NCBI RefSeq assembly: GCF_000426345.1
Contig: NZ_AUFE01000025.1
Location: 1,885-65,884 of the forward strand
Direction of reading: 5' to 3'
Length of the DNA stretch: 64,000 bases
From: Cupriavidus phytohabitans
GTDB taxonomy: Bacteria > Pseudomonadota > Gammaproteobacteria > Burkholderiales > Burkholderiaceae
Positions 41,522-53,057 of this stretch are shown here, in pieces. The notes below the pieces were generated by a model. It saw nothing but the letters and a program-made list of their open reading frames with translations. It did not search any database and was not told the DNA's origin. A program made the translations under genes and the position numbers. Numbering within the stretch: the stretch's first letter is position 1; each line of letters begins with the position of its first letter.

Positions 41522-42874
41522 ATGTTTGAAAAAATTCTGATCGCGAACCGCGGCGAAATCGCACTTCGCATCCAGCGCGCCTGCCGCGAACTGGGCATCA
41601 AGACGGTGGTGGTGTACTCCGAGGCCGACAAGGAGGCCAAGTACGTGCGCCTGGCCGACGAAGCCGTCTGCATCGGCCCGGCCCCGTCGCCGCAGTCATA
41701 CCTGAACATGCCGGCCATCATCTCGGCCGCCGAAGTGACCGATGCGCAGGCTATCCACCCGGGCTACGGCTTCCTGTCGGAGAACGCCGACTTCGCCGAG
41801 CGCGTGGAAAAATCCGGCTTCGTCTTCATCGGCCCGACCGCCGACAGCATCCGCCTGATGGGCGACAAGGTCTCGGCCAAGCAGGCCATGATCAAGGCGG
41901 GCGTGCCGTGCGTGCCGGGCTCGGACGGCGCCCTGCCAGACGACCCCAAGGAAATCCTGGCGACCGCGCGCCGCGTGGGCTACCCGGTGATCATCAAGGC
42001 CGCCGGCGGCGGCGGTGGCCGCGGCATGCGCGTGGTGCACACCGAGGCCGCGCTGCTCAACGCCGTCAACATGACACGCGAGGAAGCCGGCCGCGCCTTC
42101 GGCAATCCCGAGGTCTACATGGAGAAGTTCCTGGAGAATCCGCGCCACGTGGAGATCCAGATCCTGGCCGACCAGCACAAGCAGGCAATCTGGCTGGGCG
42201 AGCGCGACTGCTCGATGCAGCGCCGCCACCAGAAGGTGATCGAGGAAGCCCCGGCGCCGCATATCCCGCGCCGCCTGATCGAGCGCATCGGCGACCGTTG
42301 CGCCGAGGCCTGCAAGAAGATGGGCTACCGCGGCGCCGGCACCTTCGAATTCCTGTATGAGAACAATGAGTTCTACTTCATCGAGATGAACACCCGTGTG
42401 CAGGTCGAGCATCCGGTCACCGAGATGATCACGGGCATCGACATCGTGCAGGAACAGATCCGCATCGCTTTCGGCGAGAAGCTGCGTTTCCGCCAGAAGG
42501 ATGTGCAGTTCCGCGGCCACGCGATCGAATGCCGCGTGAACGCCGAGGACCCGTTCAAGTTCATCCCGTCGCCCGGCCGTATCACCGCCTGGCACATGCC
42601 GGGGGGCCCCGGTGTACGCGTGGACTCGCACGCGTATGATGGCTACTTCGTGCCGCCCAACTACGATTCGATGATCGGCAAGATCATCACTTACGGCGCC
42701 ACGCGCGAGCAGGCCATCGCCCGCATGCGCATCGCGCTGTCCGAAATGGTTGTGGACGGTATCCAGACCAATGTTCCGTTGCACCGAGAGCTGATGATGG
42801 ACGCGAACTTCGTCGAAGGCGGCACCAGCATCCATTATCTTGAGCATCGCCTGGCGGAGCGCGCTAAGGCCTGA
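41522..42874 (+). CDS. accC: Biotin carboxylase subunit of acetyl-CoA carboxylase
   Basis: 450 aa from the ATG at 41522 ([20 protein letters not shown]). ATP-grasp enzyme: [10 protein letters not shown], glycine-rich loop [14 protein letters not shown], and the [20 protein letters not shown] metal/ATP motif. Carboxylates biotin on AccB with bicarbonate and ATP. It follows accB after a 266-nt gap containing short direct repeats (for example GCAGTTCC at about 41380-41400), so it may have its own promoter or a processed leader. Confidence 0.97.
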   Translation: MFEKILIANRGEIALRIQRACRELGIKTVVVYSEADKEAKYVRLADEAVCIGPAPSPQSYLNMPAIISAAEVTDAQAIHPGYGFLSENADFAERVEKSGFVFIGPTADSIRLMGDKVSAKQAMIKAGVPCVPGSDGALPDDPKEILATARRVGYPVIIKAAGGGGGRGMRVVHTEAALLNAVNMTREEAGRAFGNPEVYMEKFLENPRHVEIQILADQHKQAIWLGERDCSMQRRHQKVIEEAPAPHIPRRLIERIGDRCAEACKKMGYRGAGTFEFLYENNEFYFIEMNTRVQVEHPVTEMITGIDIVQEQIRIAFGEKLRFRQKDVQFRGHAIECRVNAEDPFKFIPSPGRITAWHMPGGPGVRVDSHAYDGYFVPPNYDSMIGKIITYGATREQAIARMRIALSEMVVDGIQTNVPLHRELMMDANFVEGGTSIHYLEHRLAERAKA

Positions 42875-42928
42875 GTAACGTTACCCCGACGTTACCCGCA
42901 ACACACACGCAGCAAGCAAGGGAAGCCC

Positions 42929-43822
42929 GTGGCATTTCAGGAATGTGTGATCGAAGTGGCGCAGGATCAGGCCGAAGCCTGGTCCGAGGCCCTGTTCGAC
43001 CTCGGTGCGCTGTCGGTCTCGGTGGAAGACGCCGATGCCGATACGCCCGATGAGCAACCGCTTTTCGGCGAGCCCGGGCTCGAACCCAAGCAACTCGCGT
43101 GGAACCGCTCGCGCGTGGTGGCGCTGTTCGGCGACGATGCCGATCCCGCCGTGGTGGTGGCCGCTGCCGCCAACCAGCTTGGCATCGATCCGGTGCCGGC
43201 CTACGAACTGCGCGCTGTGGAAGACCAGGACTGGGTGCGCCTGACGCAATCGCAGTTCGAGCCGATCCGCATCGGCGAGCGCATCTGGGTGGTGCCGTCG
43301 TGGCATGACGCGCCCGAGCCCGACGCGGTGGTGCTGGAGCTGGATCCCGGCCTGGCCTTCGGCACCGGCAGCCATCCGACCACGCGGCTGTGCATGCAGT
43401 GGCTGGAGCAACACGTGGTGCCGGGCGAGACCGTGCTCGACTATGGCTGCGGCTCTGGCATCCTGGCGATCGTCGCGCGCAAGCTCGGCGCGGGCGCTAC
43501 CGTCGGCATCGACATCGATCCCAACGCCGTGGAAGCCTCGCGCTACAACGCCGAGCGCAACCAGGTCGAGGCGTCATTCGCGCTGCCCGAGTCGGTGTCG
43601 GAAGCCACCTATGACCTGGTGGTCGCCAATATCCTGTCGAACCCGCTCAAGCTGATGGCCGCCATGCTCAGCGCCCGCGTGCGCCCCGGCGGCCGGCTGG
43701 TGCTGTCCGGCGTGCTGGAGCGCCAGGCGGAGGAAGTTGCCGCCGCCTATGCGCCGTGGCTGCCGCTGACGGTATGGCGCGCCGAGGAAGGCTGGGTGTG
43801 CCTGCACGGCACCCGTCCCTGA
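42929..43822 (+). CDS. prmA: Ribosomal protein L11 methyltransferase
   Basis: 297 aa, GTG start at 42929 with GGAAG upstream. An N-terminal substrate-binding domain ([20 protein letters not shown]) and a class I methyltransferase domain with [38 protein letters not shown] and [10 protein letters not shown], all PrmA hallmarks. Trimethylates L11. It follows accC by 54 nt and is followed by the DUF3426 gene after 9 nt. Confidence 0.95.
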   Translation: MAFQECVIEVAQDQAEAWSEALFDLGALSVSVEDADADTPDEQPLFGEPGLEPKQLAWNRSRVVALFGDDADPAVVVAAAANQLGIDPVPAYELRAVEDQDWVRLTQSQFEPIRIGERIWVVPSWHDAPEPDAVVLELDPGLAFGTGSHPTTRLCMQWLEQHVVPGETVLDYGCGSGILAIVARKLGAGATVGIDIDPNAVEASRYNAERNQVEASFALPESVSEATYDLVVANILSNPLKLMAAMLSARVRPGGRLVLSGVLERQAEEVAAAYAPWLPLTVWRAEEGWVCLHGTRP

Positions 43823-43831
43823 TCTGCACAG

Positions 43832-45667
<1,836 letters not shown>

Positions 45668-45789
45668 ATTCCGCGGCCTGCCGCCGGACCGAATCCGAGT
45701 CCGGCGGCGGGCGGCGCCCCCCCCACCGGGCATTGGCCGGCCAGGCGCCGGAAACTGAACCGGAAACCATCAGACATCAAGGAGTAGAC

Positions 45790-46290
45790 ATGAGCAACGT
45801 CACCCTCGGCGGCAACCCGATCGAAGTCGCAGGCAAGTTTCCGCAGGCCGGCGACAAGGCGCCCGCCTTCTCGCTGGTCGGCAAGGACCTGAAGGACGTC
45901 ACGCTGGCCGACTTCGCCGGCAAGCGCAAGGTGCTGAACATCGTCCCGAGCCTGGACACGCCGGTGTGCCAGGCTTCGGCCCGCAAGTTCAACGAGGCCG
46001 CTAACGGCCTGGCCAACACCGTCGTGCTGACGATCTCGGCCGACCTGCCGTTCGCGATGGGCCGCTTCTGCACCACCGAAGGCCTGGCCAACGTGGTGAC
46101 GCTGTCGACGATGCGCGGCGCCGAGTTCAAGGGCAACTACGGTGTGGACATCAAGAGCGGCCCGCTGGCCGGCGTGACTGCGCGCGCGGTGGTGGTGCTC
46201 GACGAGAACGACACCGTCAAGTACGCCCAGCTGGTCCCGGAAATCAAGACCGAGCCGGACTACGAAGCCGCCCTGGCCGCGCTGCAGTAA
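45790..46290 (+). CDS. tpx: Thiol peroxidase
   Basis: 166 aa from the ATG at 45790, with AAGGAG before it. Atypical 2-Cys peroxiredoxin: peroxidatic C60 in [11 protein letters not shown] and resolving C94 in FAMGRFC, the E. coli Tpx pair at equivalent spacing. Reduces H2O2 and alkyl hydroperoxides with thioredoxin. Monocistronic-looking, between DUF3426 and the PfkB kinase gene. Confidence 0.96.
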   Translation: MSNVTLGGNPIEVAGKFPQAGDKAPAFSLVGKDLKDVTLADFAGKRKVLNIVPSLDTPVCQASARKFNEAANGLANTVVLTISADLPFAMGRFCTTEGLANVVTLSTMRGAEFKGNYGVDIKSGPLAGVTARAVVVLDENDTVKYAQLVPEIKTEPDYEAALAALQ

Positions 46291-46388
46291 CGCGCGCCGC
46301 CTGACGGCAGCGGCCGCCCGCGGAACCGGGGCGGCCGTTTTCGCTTTATCTGACCCATACAACCAACAACCTACCACCTGGAGAGAGC

Positions 46389-47336
46389 ATGGCCAGCCTG
46401 ATCTGCGGCTCCGTCGCCTACGACACCATCATGACGTTCGACGGACGCTTCCGCGAACACATCCTGCCGGACCAGATCCATATGCTGAACGTCTCGTTCC
46501 TGGTGCCCGGCATGCGCCGCGAGTTCGGCGGCTGCGCCGGCAACATCGCCTACACGCTGAAGATGCTCGGCGGCGATCCCGTCGTGATGGCCACAGTCGG
46601 TACCGACGCCGAACCATACCTGGAGTATCTGCGCAAGCTGGAGATTCCCACCAGCCACATCCGCGTGCTGCCCGAGACCTTCACGGCGCAGGCCATGATC
46701 ACCACCGACCTGGACAACAACCAGATCACCGCCTTCCACCCTGGCGCAATGAGCCAGTCGCAGCTAAATAATGTCAAGGACGCGCTCGGCGGCGGCAAGG
46801 CGCCGGCGCTCGGCATCGTCGCCCCGGACAGCCGCGAAGGCATGCTTCACCACGCGCGCCAGTTCGCCGATGCGGGTGTTCCGTTCATCTTCGACCTGGG
46901 CCAGGCAATGCCGCTGTTCAACGGCGAAGACCTGCGGGAGTTCGTTGAACTCGCCAGTTACGTGACAGTCAATGACTACGAGGCGCAGGTCCTGCTGTCC
47001 CGTACCGCATGGACCAGTGCGGAGGTTGCCGCCAAGGTCCGTGCCTTCATCGTCACGCACGGCGAGCGCGGCGCCAGCATCCATGCCGATGGTCGGCAGT
47101 ACGCGATCCCGGCCGTGCAGGCCGAGCGCATCGTGGACCCGACCGGCTGTGGCGACGCCTTCCGTGGCGGCCTGCTCTACGGCATTGAAAACGGTTTAGA
47201 CTGGGAAACGACCGGCCGCCTGGCTTCGCTGATGGGGTCGGTCAAGATCGCGCAACAGGGTCCGCAGAACCACTGGTTGTCGCGCGAGGAAATCGGCAAC
47301 CGGTTCCAGTCTGCATTCGGGTACCGCTACGCCTGA
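46389..47336 (+). CDS. PfkB-family carbohydrate/nucleoside kinase (adenosine-kinase-like)
   Basis: 315 aa. Starts ASLICGSVAYDTIMTFDGRF, has REFGGCAGNIAYTLKMLGG (substrate lid) and the PfkB signature 2 DPTGCGDAFRGG with the catalytic Asp. The sugar or nucleoside substrate cannot be told; similarity of the N-terminal pattern suggests an adenosine-kinase-like member. Preceded by GGAGAGAG ribosome-binding sequence. Confidence 0.87.
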   Translation: MASLICGSVAYDTIMTFDGRFREHILPDQIHMLNVSFLVPGMRREFGGCAGNIAYTLKMLGGDPVVMATVGTDAEPYLEYLRKLEIPTSHIRVLPETFTAQAMITTDLDNNQITAFHPGAMSQSQLNNVKDALGGGKAPALGIVAPDSREGMLHHARQFADAGVPFIFDLGQAMPLFNGEDLREFVELASYVTVNDYEAQVLLSRTAWTSAEVAAKVRAFIVTHGERGASIHADGRQYAIPAVQAERIVDPTGCGDAFRGGLLYGIENGLDWETTGRLASLMGSVKIAQQGPQNHWLSREEIGNRFQSAFGYRYA

Positions 47337-47371
47337 TCTGCGGCCAGTGCGTGGCTTTTTCGGGATCTGAC

Positions 47372-47839
47372 ATGAATCACAAGGTCCGGGGCGGCGCGCT
47401 TGCCGTCATTGCCATCGCGGCCCTGGTCGCCGGCTGTGCGACAGAGTCGAACTCCAACAGCGTCTACAGCACCGGCCAGGCGCAGCGCGAGCAGACGGTA
47501 CGCTATGGCGTGGTCGAGGGGGTACGCGAAGTTGCCATCCAACGCAGCCAGACCGGCGCGGGCACGCTCGCCGGCAGTGCCATCGGCGGCATCGCGGCTG
47601 GCAGCACCATCGGCAGTGGCAACGGCGCGGTGGCAGCAGGCATCCTCGGCGCGATACTGGGCGGCATCGCCGGCAGCGCTGCCGAGAACAAGGTCAACGA
47701 GCGGCGCGGCCTGGAGATCACCGTGCGCCTGGACAACGGCGAGATGCGTGCGATCACGCAGGAGGCCGACGAGGTCTTCCGCCCGGGCGAGCGCGTGCGG
47801 CTGCTGTCCTCAGGCGGCGTCACCCGCGTCACGCACTGA
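47372..47839 (+). CDS. Glycine-zipper 2TM lipoprotein (SlyB/Pcp-like)
   Basis: 155 aa from the ATG at 47372. Lipobox ALVAGC near residue 22, then a glycine-zipper segment (TLAGSAIGGIAAGSTIGSGN and GILGAILGGIAGSA), and a C-terminal beta-rich part with LEITVRLDNGEMRAITQEAD. Probable outer-membrane lipoprotein of SlyB type; role in envelope homeostasis is known only by family. Followed by a terminator. Confidence 0.85.
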   Translation: MNHKVRGGALAVIAIAALVAGCATESNSNSVYSTGQAQREQTVRYGVVEGVREVAIQRSQTGAGTLAGSAIGGIAAGSTIGSGNGAVAAGILGAILGGIAGSAAENKVNERRGLEITVRLDNGEMRAITQEADEVFRPGERVRLLSSGGVTRVTH

Positions 47840-47881
47840 ACCGCTGCGCCCGGCCGGGCGCCAGCATGAGAGCGCATCCAG

Positions 47882-47917
47882 GCGCCGCGCCCGCACGGGC
47901 CGCGGCGCTTTTTCTTT
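47882..47917 (+). terminator. Terminator of the glycine-zipper lipoprotein gene
   Basis: Arms GCGCCGCG (47882-47889) and CGCGGCGC (47901-47908) followed by TTTTTCTTT, 43 nt after the lipoprotein stop. Confidence 0.85.
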
Positions 47918-47932
47918 GACCGGGCACCAATG

Positions 47933-47965
47933 AAAAAACCCGCCGGGCCAGCGGCCATCGGCGGG
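47933..47965 (-). terminator. Terminator of the histone-like gene transcript
   Basis: Arms CCCGCCG (47939-47945) and CGGCGGG (47959-47965); on the minus strand the stem is followed by six T's (A-run 47933-47938). It lies 117 nt beyond the histone-like gene's stop, so that transcript has a long structured 3' untranslated region. Confidence 0.8.
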
Positions 47966-47968
47966 TCT

Positions 47969-48051
47969 GCAAGACTGGCGTCTTGCTGACCGGATACGCG
48001 GTATCCGGTCATGCTGGCACGCACTGCGTGCCGATGTGGTTCCGTACGGAA
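47969..48051. repeat. Cluster of four perfect stem-loops in the histone-like gene 3' region
   Basis: GCAAGAC/GTCTTGC (47969-47986, 7 bp), TGACCGGATAC/GTATCCGGTCA (47987-48011, 11 bp, loop GCG), GGCACGCA/TGCGTGCC (48016-48032, 8 bp) and the 12-nt palindrome TTCCGTACGGAA (48040-48051) lie end to end, between the histone-like stop and its terminator. Confidence 0.7.
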
Positions 48052-48081
48052 CGCGTAAGGCCCACGCCGTGGCGGCGCAGC

Positions 48082-48660
48082 TTACGGACGGTTGCCCGTC
48101 GGGAACGGCCAGGCAGCGGCCGGGTTCAGCGCGGTCTTGGCAGCCGAAGCGGGAGCAACGGCAGGGGCAGCGGCAGGCTTCGCGGCAGCCTTCCTGGCAG
48201 CCGGCTTCTTCGCGGCAGCCTTCTTGGCCGGAGCCTTCTTGGCAGCCGGCTTCTTCGCAGCAGCCTTCTTGGCCGGTGCAGCCTTCTTGGCGGCTACCTT
48301 CTTGGTCGCAGCCTTCTTGGCCGGTGCTGCCTTCTTGGCGGCGACCTTCTTCACTGCGGCCTTCTTGGCCGGTGCTGCCTTCTTGGCGGTGACCTTCTTG
48401 GCGGCGACCTTCTTGGTTGCAACCTTCTTGGCGGCGACCTTCTTCACCGCGGCCTTCTTGGCGGGGGCCTTCTTGGCCGCAGCCTTCTTCGCCGGCGCAG
48501 CCTTCTTGGCAGCGACCTTCTTCACGGCGGCCTTCTTGGCCGGTGCCTTCTTGGCGGCCGGTGCTGCCTTCTTGGCGGCTACCTTCTTGGTTGCGGCCTT
48601 CTTGGCGGCCGGCTTGGCGGCCTTCTTAGCCGCCGGCTTTTTCTTTGCAGCAGTTGCCAT
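48082..48660 (-). CDS. Histone H1-like, Lys/Ala-rich nucleoid protein
   Basis: 192 aa from the ATG at 48660, with AAGGAG upstream. Almost entirely built of degenerate repeats of [20 protein letters not shown] type, dominated by Ala and Lys with Pro, Thr and Val; only the last ~25 residues ([21 protein letters not shown]...) differ. Such proteins resemble the C-terminal tail of eukaryotic H1 and bacterial HctB/AlgP, and bind DNA non-specifically. There is no globular domain. The repeats are imperfect at DNA level, and length probably varies between strains. Confidence 0.88.
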   Translation of the reverse strand: MATAAKKKPAAKKAAKPAAKKAATKKVAAKKAAPAAKKAPAKKAAVKKVAAKKAAPAKKAAAKKAPAKKAAVKKVAAKKVATKKVAAKKVTAKKAAPAKKAAVKKVAAKKAAPAKKAATKKVAAKKAAPAKKAAAKKPAAKKAPAKKAAAKKPAARKAAAKPAAAPAVAPASAAKTALNPAAAWPFPTGNRP

Positions 48661-49057
48661 GGATAACTCCTTCACTAGAGAGTGAATATCGAATGACCTA
48701 AGTCAGGCGACCCGACCGACCCGAGGCGCGATACCACAGCGCGTGCCCCAGTCGAGCGAGCGATTCATCGGCGCGCGGACCGACTGCGGCTGCACGCTAA
48801 TGAATTTGGTTGCAGGCGCACCGCCAGCAGCGGTGACTTCGCGGCAGTTGCGGACCCGCAAGCGGGACCGGGGCACTTGCCGCGCCCTGGAATATTCGAT
48901 TGGCCCGCCCCGCCAGCTGGGTCGGTGCGCGGCCTGAAAAGAGGAGATATCGGACAGCAGGCCTGCGGTGCGGGCATGGCCTCGCGCACGGCAAGCGGCA
49001 TTCATTCGGTGGTAGCTGGTCCAACCCGTTAATGGACCAAGGGAGACTGCACGCGTT
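48661..49057. other. Upstream region of the histone-like gene, no supported gene
   Basis: 397 nt. It holds the promoter/leader of the minus-strand histone-like gene and a stem TGGTCCA/TGGACCA (49017-49023 and 49033-49039) that lies just downstream of the candidate small gene at 49058-49210. ORFs up to 128 codons here look like composition artefacts. Confidence 0.4.
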
Positions 49058-49210
49058 TTAAGAAGCCGGCTCGGCCAGGTCTGCGTCAAAGTTCTCGTGC
49101 TCCTCGGCTACAACCTTCATCACTGCATCGAAGCGCGCATCGCGCTCGTCGTTCCAATCTTGCTTCCTGCTTCTCTGCAATGAAGTGAGACTCTTGTCAA
49201 GGCGAATCAT
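49058..49210 (-). CDS. Candidate 50-aa acidic small protein
   Basis: ATG at 49210, TAA at 49058-49060. The product begins MIRLDKSLTSLQRSRKQDWN and ends with an acidic tail (AEEHENFDADLAEPAS). The second half uses GC-ending codons like its neighbours (about three quarters), the first third does not. There is no clear Shine-Dalgarno sequence, and the sequence upstream is unusually A+T-rich (T-runs at the minus-strand equivalent of 49227-49260), promoter-like. Function unknown; could be a small nucleoid-associated or regulatory protein, or a remnant. Confidence 0.45.
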   Translation of the reverse strand: MIRLDKSLTSLQRSRKQDWNDERDARFDAVMKVVAEEHENFDADLAEPAS

Positions 49211-50304
49211 AATTCGTTTGCACGATGATGTTAAGAAAAAAGTGCAAAAAAACTTGCCTGCATGCGTTGCTCAAACTAGTTCTCGCGCGCGTCGTCACGA
49301 AGACGTTGCCGATGGCATCGCGATGCATCGCTCGCACGCTGGTGCGAAGGCACGCTTCGCACGTTCGCGCACGCGTCGCGGCGCTCCATCCCGACCCGCA
49401 CGCGCGCAGCTTTTACACACCCGCGCAGCACCTGCTTACAAGCCGCGTAACGCGCATCGAAGGAGCGCGCGCGCCCTGCTGCGCGCCTCATCGCGCTTTC
49501 CGAAAAACCGCATGGACAAAGGCTTTGCGGGCGATGTACCGATACGCGCGCAGCCAGCGCAGCAGTGCGCGCGCACGTCAGCGCGCGCGCCGGAAACTGG
49601 TGGCACGCTTCGTCGTCTGCATGCGCTACACAGTCGTCAGCGCGCACGCGCAACGCGCGTTTGGCTGACGGCGACGACTCGCGCCACCTACGTCGCGCGA
49701 GCACGCCGGACATTCCGTCGAAGAGTGATGCGCGAACGCAACGGTTTGCATCGAAGCAACAGCGCGCGAGCATCAAAGCGTTGCGATTGAGCAAAGCGGC
49801 GACGCGCGCGAAGCATCGGGGCAACACTTCGAACGCTTGTCGGAGACAGCTGCGCCGACAGCATCGCGATCGCTGCTCTCATCCATTCGGATGACTCCGA
49901 TCACGCACCGCAAGCTGCGACGCGCATCGCGCGATGCCAACCGTCGCGCCACGCTACGCAGCGCTTGCCACACGCTTGCCGATCTCCCCTCGAAGGCCCC
50001 GCGGTGCGCCGCACGTCCGCTTAGAGGAATGCTTCGGCAGCACGTTCAGCGGCCCGGTTTGCTGCAACACAAAAACCTGCAAACGACGGCCGCATGCGGC
50101 TTTGCGGGGAGCGTGCAAGCCGTGCGCTGGAGCCACCGCGGAGCTCGGCGCGGCATGCCGGACGATTGCGGCGCGGCGGCTGCGACAGTAGATTGGCGTG
50201 CGCGCCCGCCGCCCGGCCCGCGCCGCTTCGACGCAAGCGGCGGCCGCCGCGCGGTGCATCGCACCGGCCCGCTGCCGGTGGCAACGAACCTCAAAGGAGA
50301 CATC
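49211..50304. other. About 1.1 kb of CpG-rich, low-GG/CC DNA with no convincing gene
   Basis: From about 49270 to 49990 the sequence is dominated by GCGC, CGCA, CATCG and GACG words with few GG or CC steps, unlike the flanking genes. All three plus frames give overlapping Arg/Ala/His/Ser/Thr-rich ORFs (201, 147 and 109 codons) and the minus strand one of 183 codons; none has a ribosome-binding site or recognisable domain. An inverted repeat TTTGCAC/GTGCAAA (49217-49223 and 49242-49248) marks the left edge. From about 50200 the composition returns to normal and leads into the DUF2147 gene. Confidence 0.5.
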
Positions 50305-50790
50305 ATGCGCAAACCATCCCACCTCGCCGCTGCCCGTCCGCTGGTGCGTCCGGCATTGCAGGCGGCGGTGCTCGCCGTCACCCTGCTCGGCAGCGCCGGC
50401 GCGATGGCGCAGGCCTCGCCCGGCGGCATGTGGAAGACCATCGACGACAGCACCGGCAAGCCGCGGGGGCTGGTAGAGATCAGCGAGAAGAACGGCGTCT
50501 ACAGCGGACGCCTGGTGAAGACGTTCGTGGAAGGCGACGGCAAGCCCAGGGTCTGCGACAAGTGCACCGACGCGCGCAAGGACCAGCCGCTGATCGGCAT
50601 GACCATCCTGAGCGGACTGCGCAAGACCGGCGACAACGAGTGGAGCGGCGGCGAGATCCTCGACCCGGAGAACGGCAAGGTCTACAAGAGCAAGATGTCG
50701 CTGGCCGAGGACGGCAACAAGCTCAACGTGCGCGGCTTCATCGGCATCAGCCTGATCGGCCGCACCCAGACCTGGGAACGCGAGCACTGA
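50305..50790 (+). CDS. DUF2147 secreted protein
   Basis: 161 aa from the ATG at 50305, with AAAGGAGA before it; the open frame extends far upstream but has no such site. Signal peptide with cleavage near GAMA-QASPGG, then the DUF2147 pattern GMWKTIDDSTGKPRGLVEIS, YSGRLV, and GGEILDPENGKVYKSKMSL. Predicted periplasmic beta-barrel-like fold; function unknown. Convergent with the siderophore receptor gene. Confidence 0.87.
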   Translation: MRKPSHLAAARPLVRPALQAAVLAVTLLGSAGAMAQASPGGMWKTIDDSTGKPRGLVEISEKNGVYSGRLVKTFVEGDGKPRVCDKCTDARKDQPLIGMTILSGLRKTGDNEWSGGEILDPENGKVYKSKMSLAEDGNKLNVRGFIGISLIGRTQTWEREH

Positions 50791-50858
50791 GCGTCGACGG
50801 CTCGTGTGACTCAGGGTTTCTCCGCAGCCGCGGGCAACACGCGGCGGCGCGGCTGACG

Positions 50859-50894
50859 AAAAAAAACCGGGCGGTTCTCACCGCCCGGTTTTTT
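50859..50894. terminator. Bidirectional terminator between DUF2147 and the receptor gene
   Basis: A-run (50859-50866), stem AACCGGGCGG / CCGCCCGGTT around TTCTCA (50865-50890) and T-run to 50894; serves both convergent genes. Confidence 0.9.
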
Positions 50895-50911
50895 GTCCTC
50901 GATGCTGCGCT

Positions 50912-53017
50912 TTACATCCGGTACCGCAGCGTCGCCATCACGCTGCGCGGGGCGCCGGGCATGTTCAGGTTGGGGCTGGTGCCGTGCGCCGACACGATGT
51001 AGCCCTTGTCGAACAGGTTGTACACGTTCAGCTGCGCCTCGAAGGCGCCGCGGCGGTACCAGGCCATGGCGTCGGCGGTGACGTAGCCGGGCAGCGTCAC
51101 GGTATTGAGCGGATCGGCATAGCGCGCGCCCACCAGGTTGAGGCCGGCGCCCACGCCGAAGCCGTGGCCCAGGTCCTTGGTCACCCACGCGTTGCCGGAG
51201 TGGCGCGGCGTGATGGTGGCGCGCTTGCCCTGCAGCGCGGCGGTGGACTTGGTGATGGTGGCATCCAGGTACGCGTAGCCCGCCAGCACACGCCAGCCGC
51301 TGCCCAGCTCGGCCGCGCCGGAGAGTTCGATGCCGTCCGTGCGTTGCTCGCCGATCGGCAGCAGTGCCGTGTTGGTGGCGTTGGCAACCTTGATGTTGCT
51401 GCGCTCCAGGCGGAACACCGAAATCGTGGTGCTGGCCTTGCCGTTCAGCCAGTCGTACTTGGCGCCGACTTCGGTGTTGTTGGTGGTCTCCGGCGCCAGG
51501 TCGGCGTTGTTGGCCGCCAGCGCAAAGGCCTCGCCCGACGGCTGGAACGACTTGCTCCACGACACGTAGTACGACTGCGCCTTCGACGGCTGCCACACCA
51601 GGCCGGCGCGCGGGCTCCAGGCGGTGTCGGTGCGCGACAGGTCGCGCTGGCCGGCGATCCGGTTCCTGGTCTCCTGCTGGAAGTTGTCGTAGCGCACCCC
51701 GACCAGCGCCTTCCACTGCTCGCTGAACTTGATCATGTCCTGAGTGTAGAACGCCAGGGTGTCGAACACGCCGAGGTTCGACGTGGTCGGATTGCCCGGC
51801 GCCTTCAGCGCCAGCGTCGGCAGCACCGGGTTGAACAGGTCGAACGTGCCCGGCACCGGCTTGGTATTGTTGACCTGGTCCTTGTTCTGTTGCCCGATCT
51901 CCATGCCGTACAGGATCTCGTGCTCCATGCCCAGGAAGGTCGCCTTCTGGGTCAGGTCAGTCTGGTTGAACCAGCCATGTTCCTCGCGGCGGACATTGCC
52001 GTGGTTCATGGTCAGCGTGCGCGCCGCTTCGTTGACCGCAGCGGTCAGCGTGTTGTTGCGGTCCAGCGAGTAGTGGTAGTAGCGCGTGGCGTTGCGGATC
52101 GACCAGTTCTGGTTAAAGCGGTGGTTGATCGTGGCGGTGCCGGAGAACACGCGCGACTGGGAGTAGTCGGCATCGCGCGCATTGGCCGCGCCGTAGTAGC
52201 GCGAGGCCGGCACGTCGACCGGGCGGCCCTGGTAGGCCGGGATGCCGAAGTCGGTGACGCGGCGGTCTTCCAGGTAGTCAGCCTGGAACAGCACGGTGGT
52301 CTCGGGCGCCACGCGCAGCTCCAGCGACGGCGCGATCGCCTTGCGGTCCAGGAACTGCTGCGAGCGATAGCTGTTGGCCTTCTGCACGGCGCCGGTGATG
52401 CGGAACGCGGCAGCGCCGTCGGCGAACACGCGGCCGACGTCGGCCTCGGCGCGGCGGTCGGCCCACATGCCGTAGCTCAGCGCGAAATCGGTGACGTCGA
52501 TGCCGGGCTTCTTGGTGACGCGGTTGATCAGGCCGCCGGCCGAGCCACGCCCGTACAGCACCGCCGCCGGACCCTTGACCACTTCGACGCGGTCCACGTT
52601 GGACAGGTCGCGGAAGTACAGCGCGTCGTCGCGGATACCGTCGACGAACTGGTCGGCGATCGCGGTGAAGCCGCGGATCGAGACCTGGTCGCGCTGGCCG
52701 TCGCCATGCGAGAACGACACGCCGGGCACATTCTTCAGCGCGTCCTGCATCGACGTGGCGTGCTGGTCGCGCATCACCTCGGCGGTGACCACGTTGACGG
52801 TCTGCGGGATATCGCGCAGCGGTGCTTCGGTCTTGGTCGCGCTGACCGCATTGGGCGGGTTATAGCCGGCGCCCAGTTCCCGACTGACATCGGCCTTGAC
52901 GGTGACCTCAGGCAGCTGCGCCGCTGCCGCCGGGGTCGCCTGCGACCAGGCTGCCATCGGATGAAAAATGAAGGTCCCCGCCACCGCGGCGCAGATCGGG
53001 TGAAGTTTTATTCTCAT
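50912..53017 (-). CDS. TonB-dependent siderophore receptor (catecholate, Fiu-like)
   Basis: 701 aa. Signal peptide ending near MAAWSQA. A plug domain (about 40-190) with DIPQTVNVVTAEVMRDQHA, NVPGVSFSHGDGQRDQVSI and RVEVVKGPAAVLYGRGSAGG, then a 22-strand barrel ending in aromatic VMATLRYRM. The FVDGIRDDALYFRDL segment fits the Fiu/catecholate subgroup, but ferrichrome-type receptors are similar. Imports ferric siderophore across the outer membrane with TonB energy; the TonB-like protein at 31587 could serve. No biosynthesis or ABC genes adjoin. A Fur-box-like site is at 53058-53076. Confidence 0.9.
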   Translation of the reverse strand: MRIKLHPICAAVAGTFIFHPMAAWSQATPAAAAQLPEVTVKADVSRELGAGYNPPNAVSATKTEAPLRDIPQTVNVVTAEVMRDQHATSMQDALKNVPGVSFSHGDGQRDQVSIRGFTAIADQFVDGIRDDALYFRDLSNVDRVEVVKGPAAVLYGRGSAGGLINRVTKKPGIDVTDFALSYGMWADRRAEADVGRVFADGAAAFRITGAVQKANSYRSQQFLDRKAIAPSLELRVAPETTVLFQADYLEDRRVTDFGIPAYQGRPVDVPASRYYGAANARDADYSQSRVFSGTATINHRFNQNWSIRNATRYYHYSLDRNNTLTAAVNEAARTLTMNHGNVRREEHGWFNQTDLTQKATFLGMEHEILYGMEIGQQNKDQVNNTKPVPGTFDLFNPVLPTLALKAPGNPTTSNLGVFDTLAFYTQDMIKFSEQWKALVGVRYDNFQQETRNRIAGQRDLSRTDTAWSPRAGLVWQPSKAQSYYVSWSKSFQPSGEAFALAANNADLAPETTNNTEVGAKYDWLNGKASTTISVFRLERSNIKVANATNTALLPIGEQRTDGIELSGAAELGSGWRVLAGYAYLDATITKSTAALQGKRATITPRHSGNAWVTKDLGHGFGVGAGLNLVGARYADPLNTVTLPGYVTADAMAWYRRGAFEAQLNVYNLFDKGYIVSAHGTSPNLNMPGAPRSVMATLRYRM

Positions 53018-53057
53018 TTCCCTGTAATCGACTGTAATTTATTCTAAGAAAGCGACG

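Noticed and set aside
48082..48660. Possible CRISPR or minisatellite
   Set aside because: Repeats are imperfect, in frame and lack unique spacers; they encode a histone-like tail.
48092..48685. 197-codon plus-strand Ala/Phe-rich ORF over the histone-like gene
   Set aside because: Mirror of the Lys/Ala repeats; the minus frame has an AAGGAG site and a known protein type.
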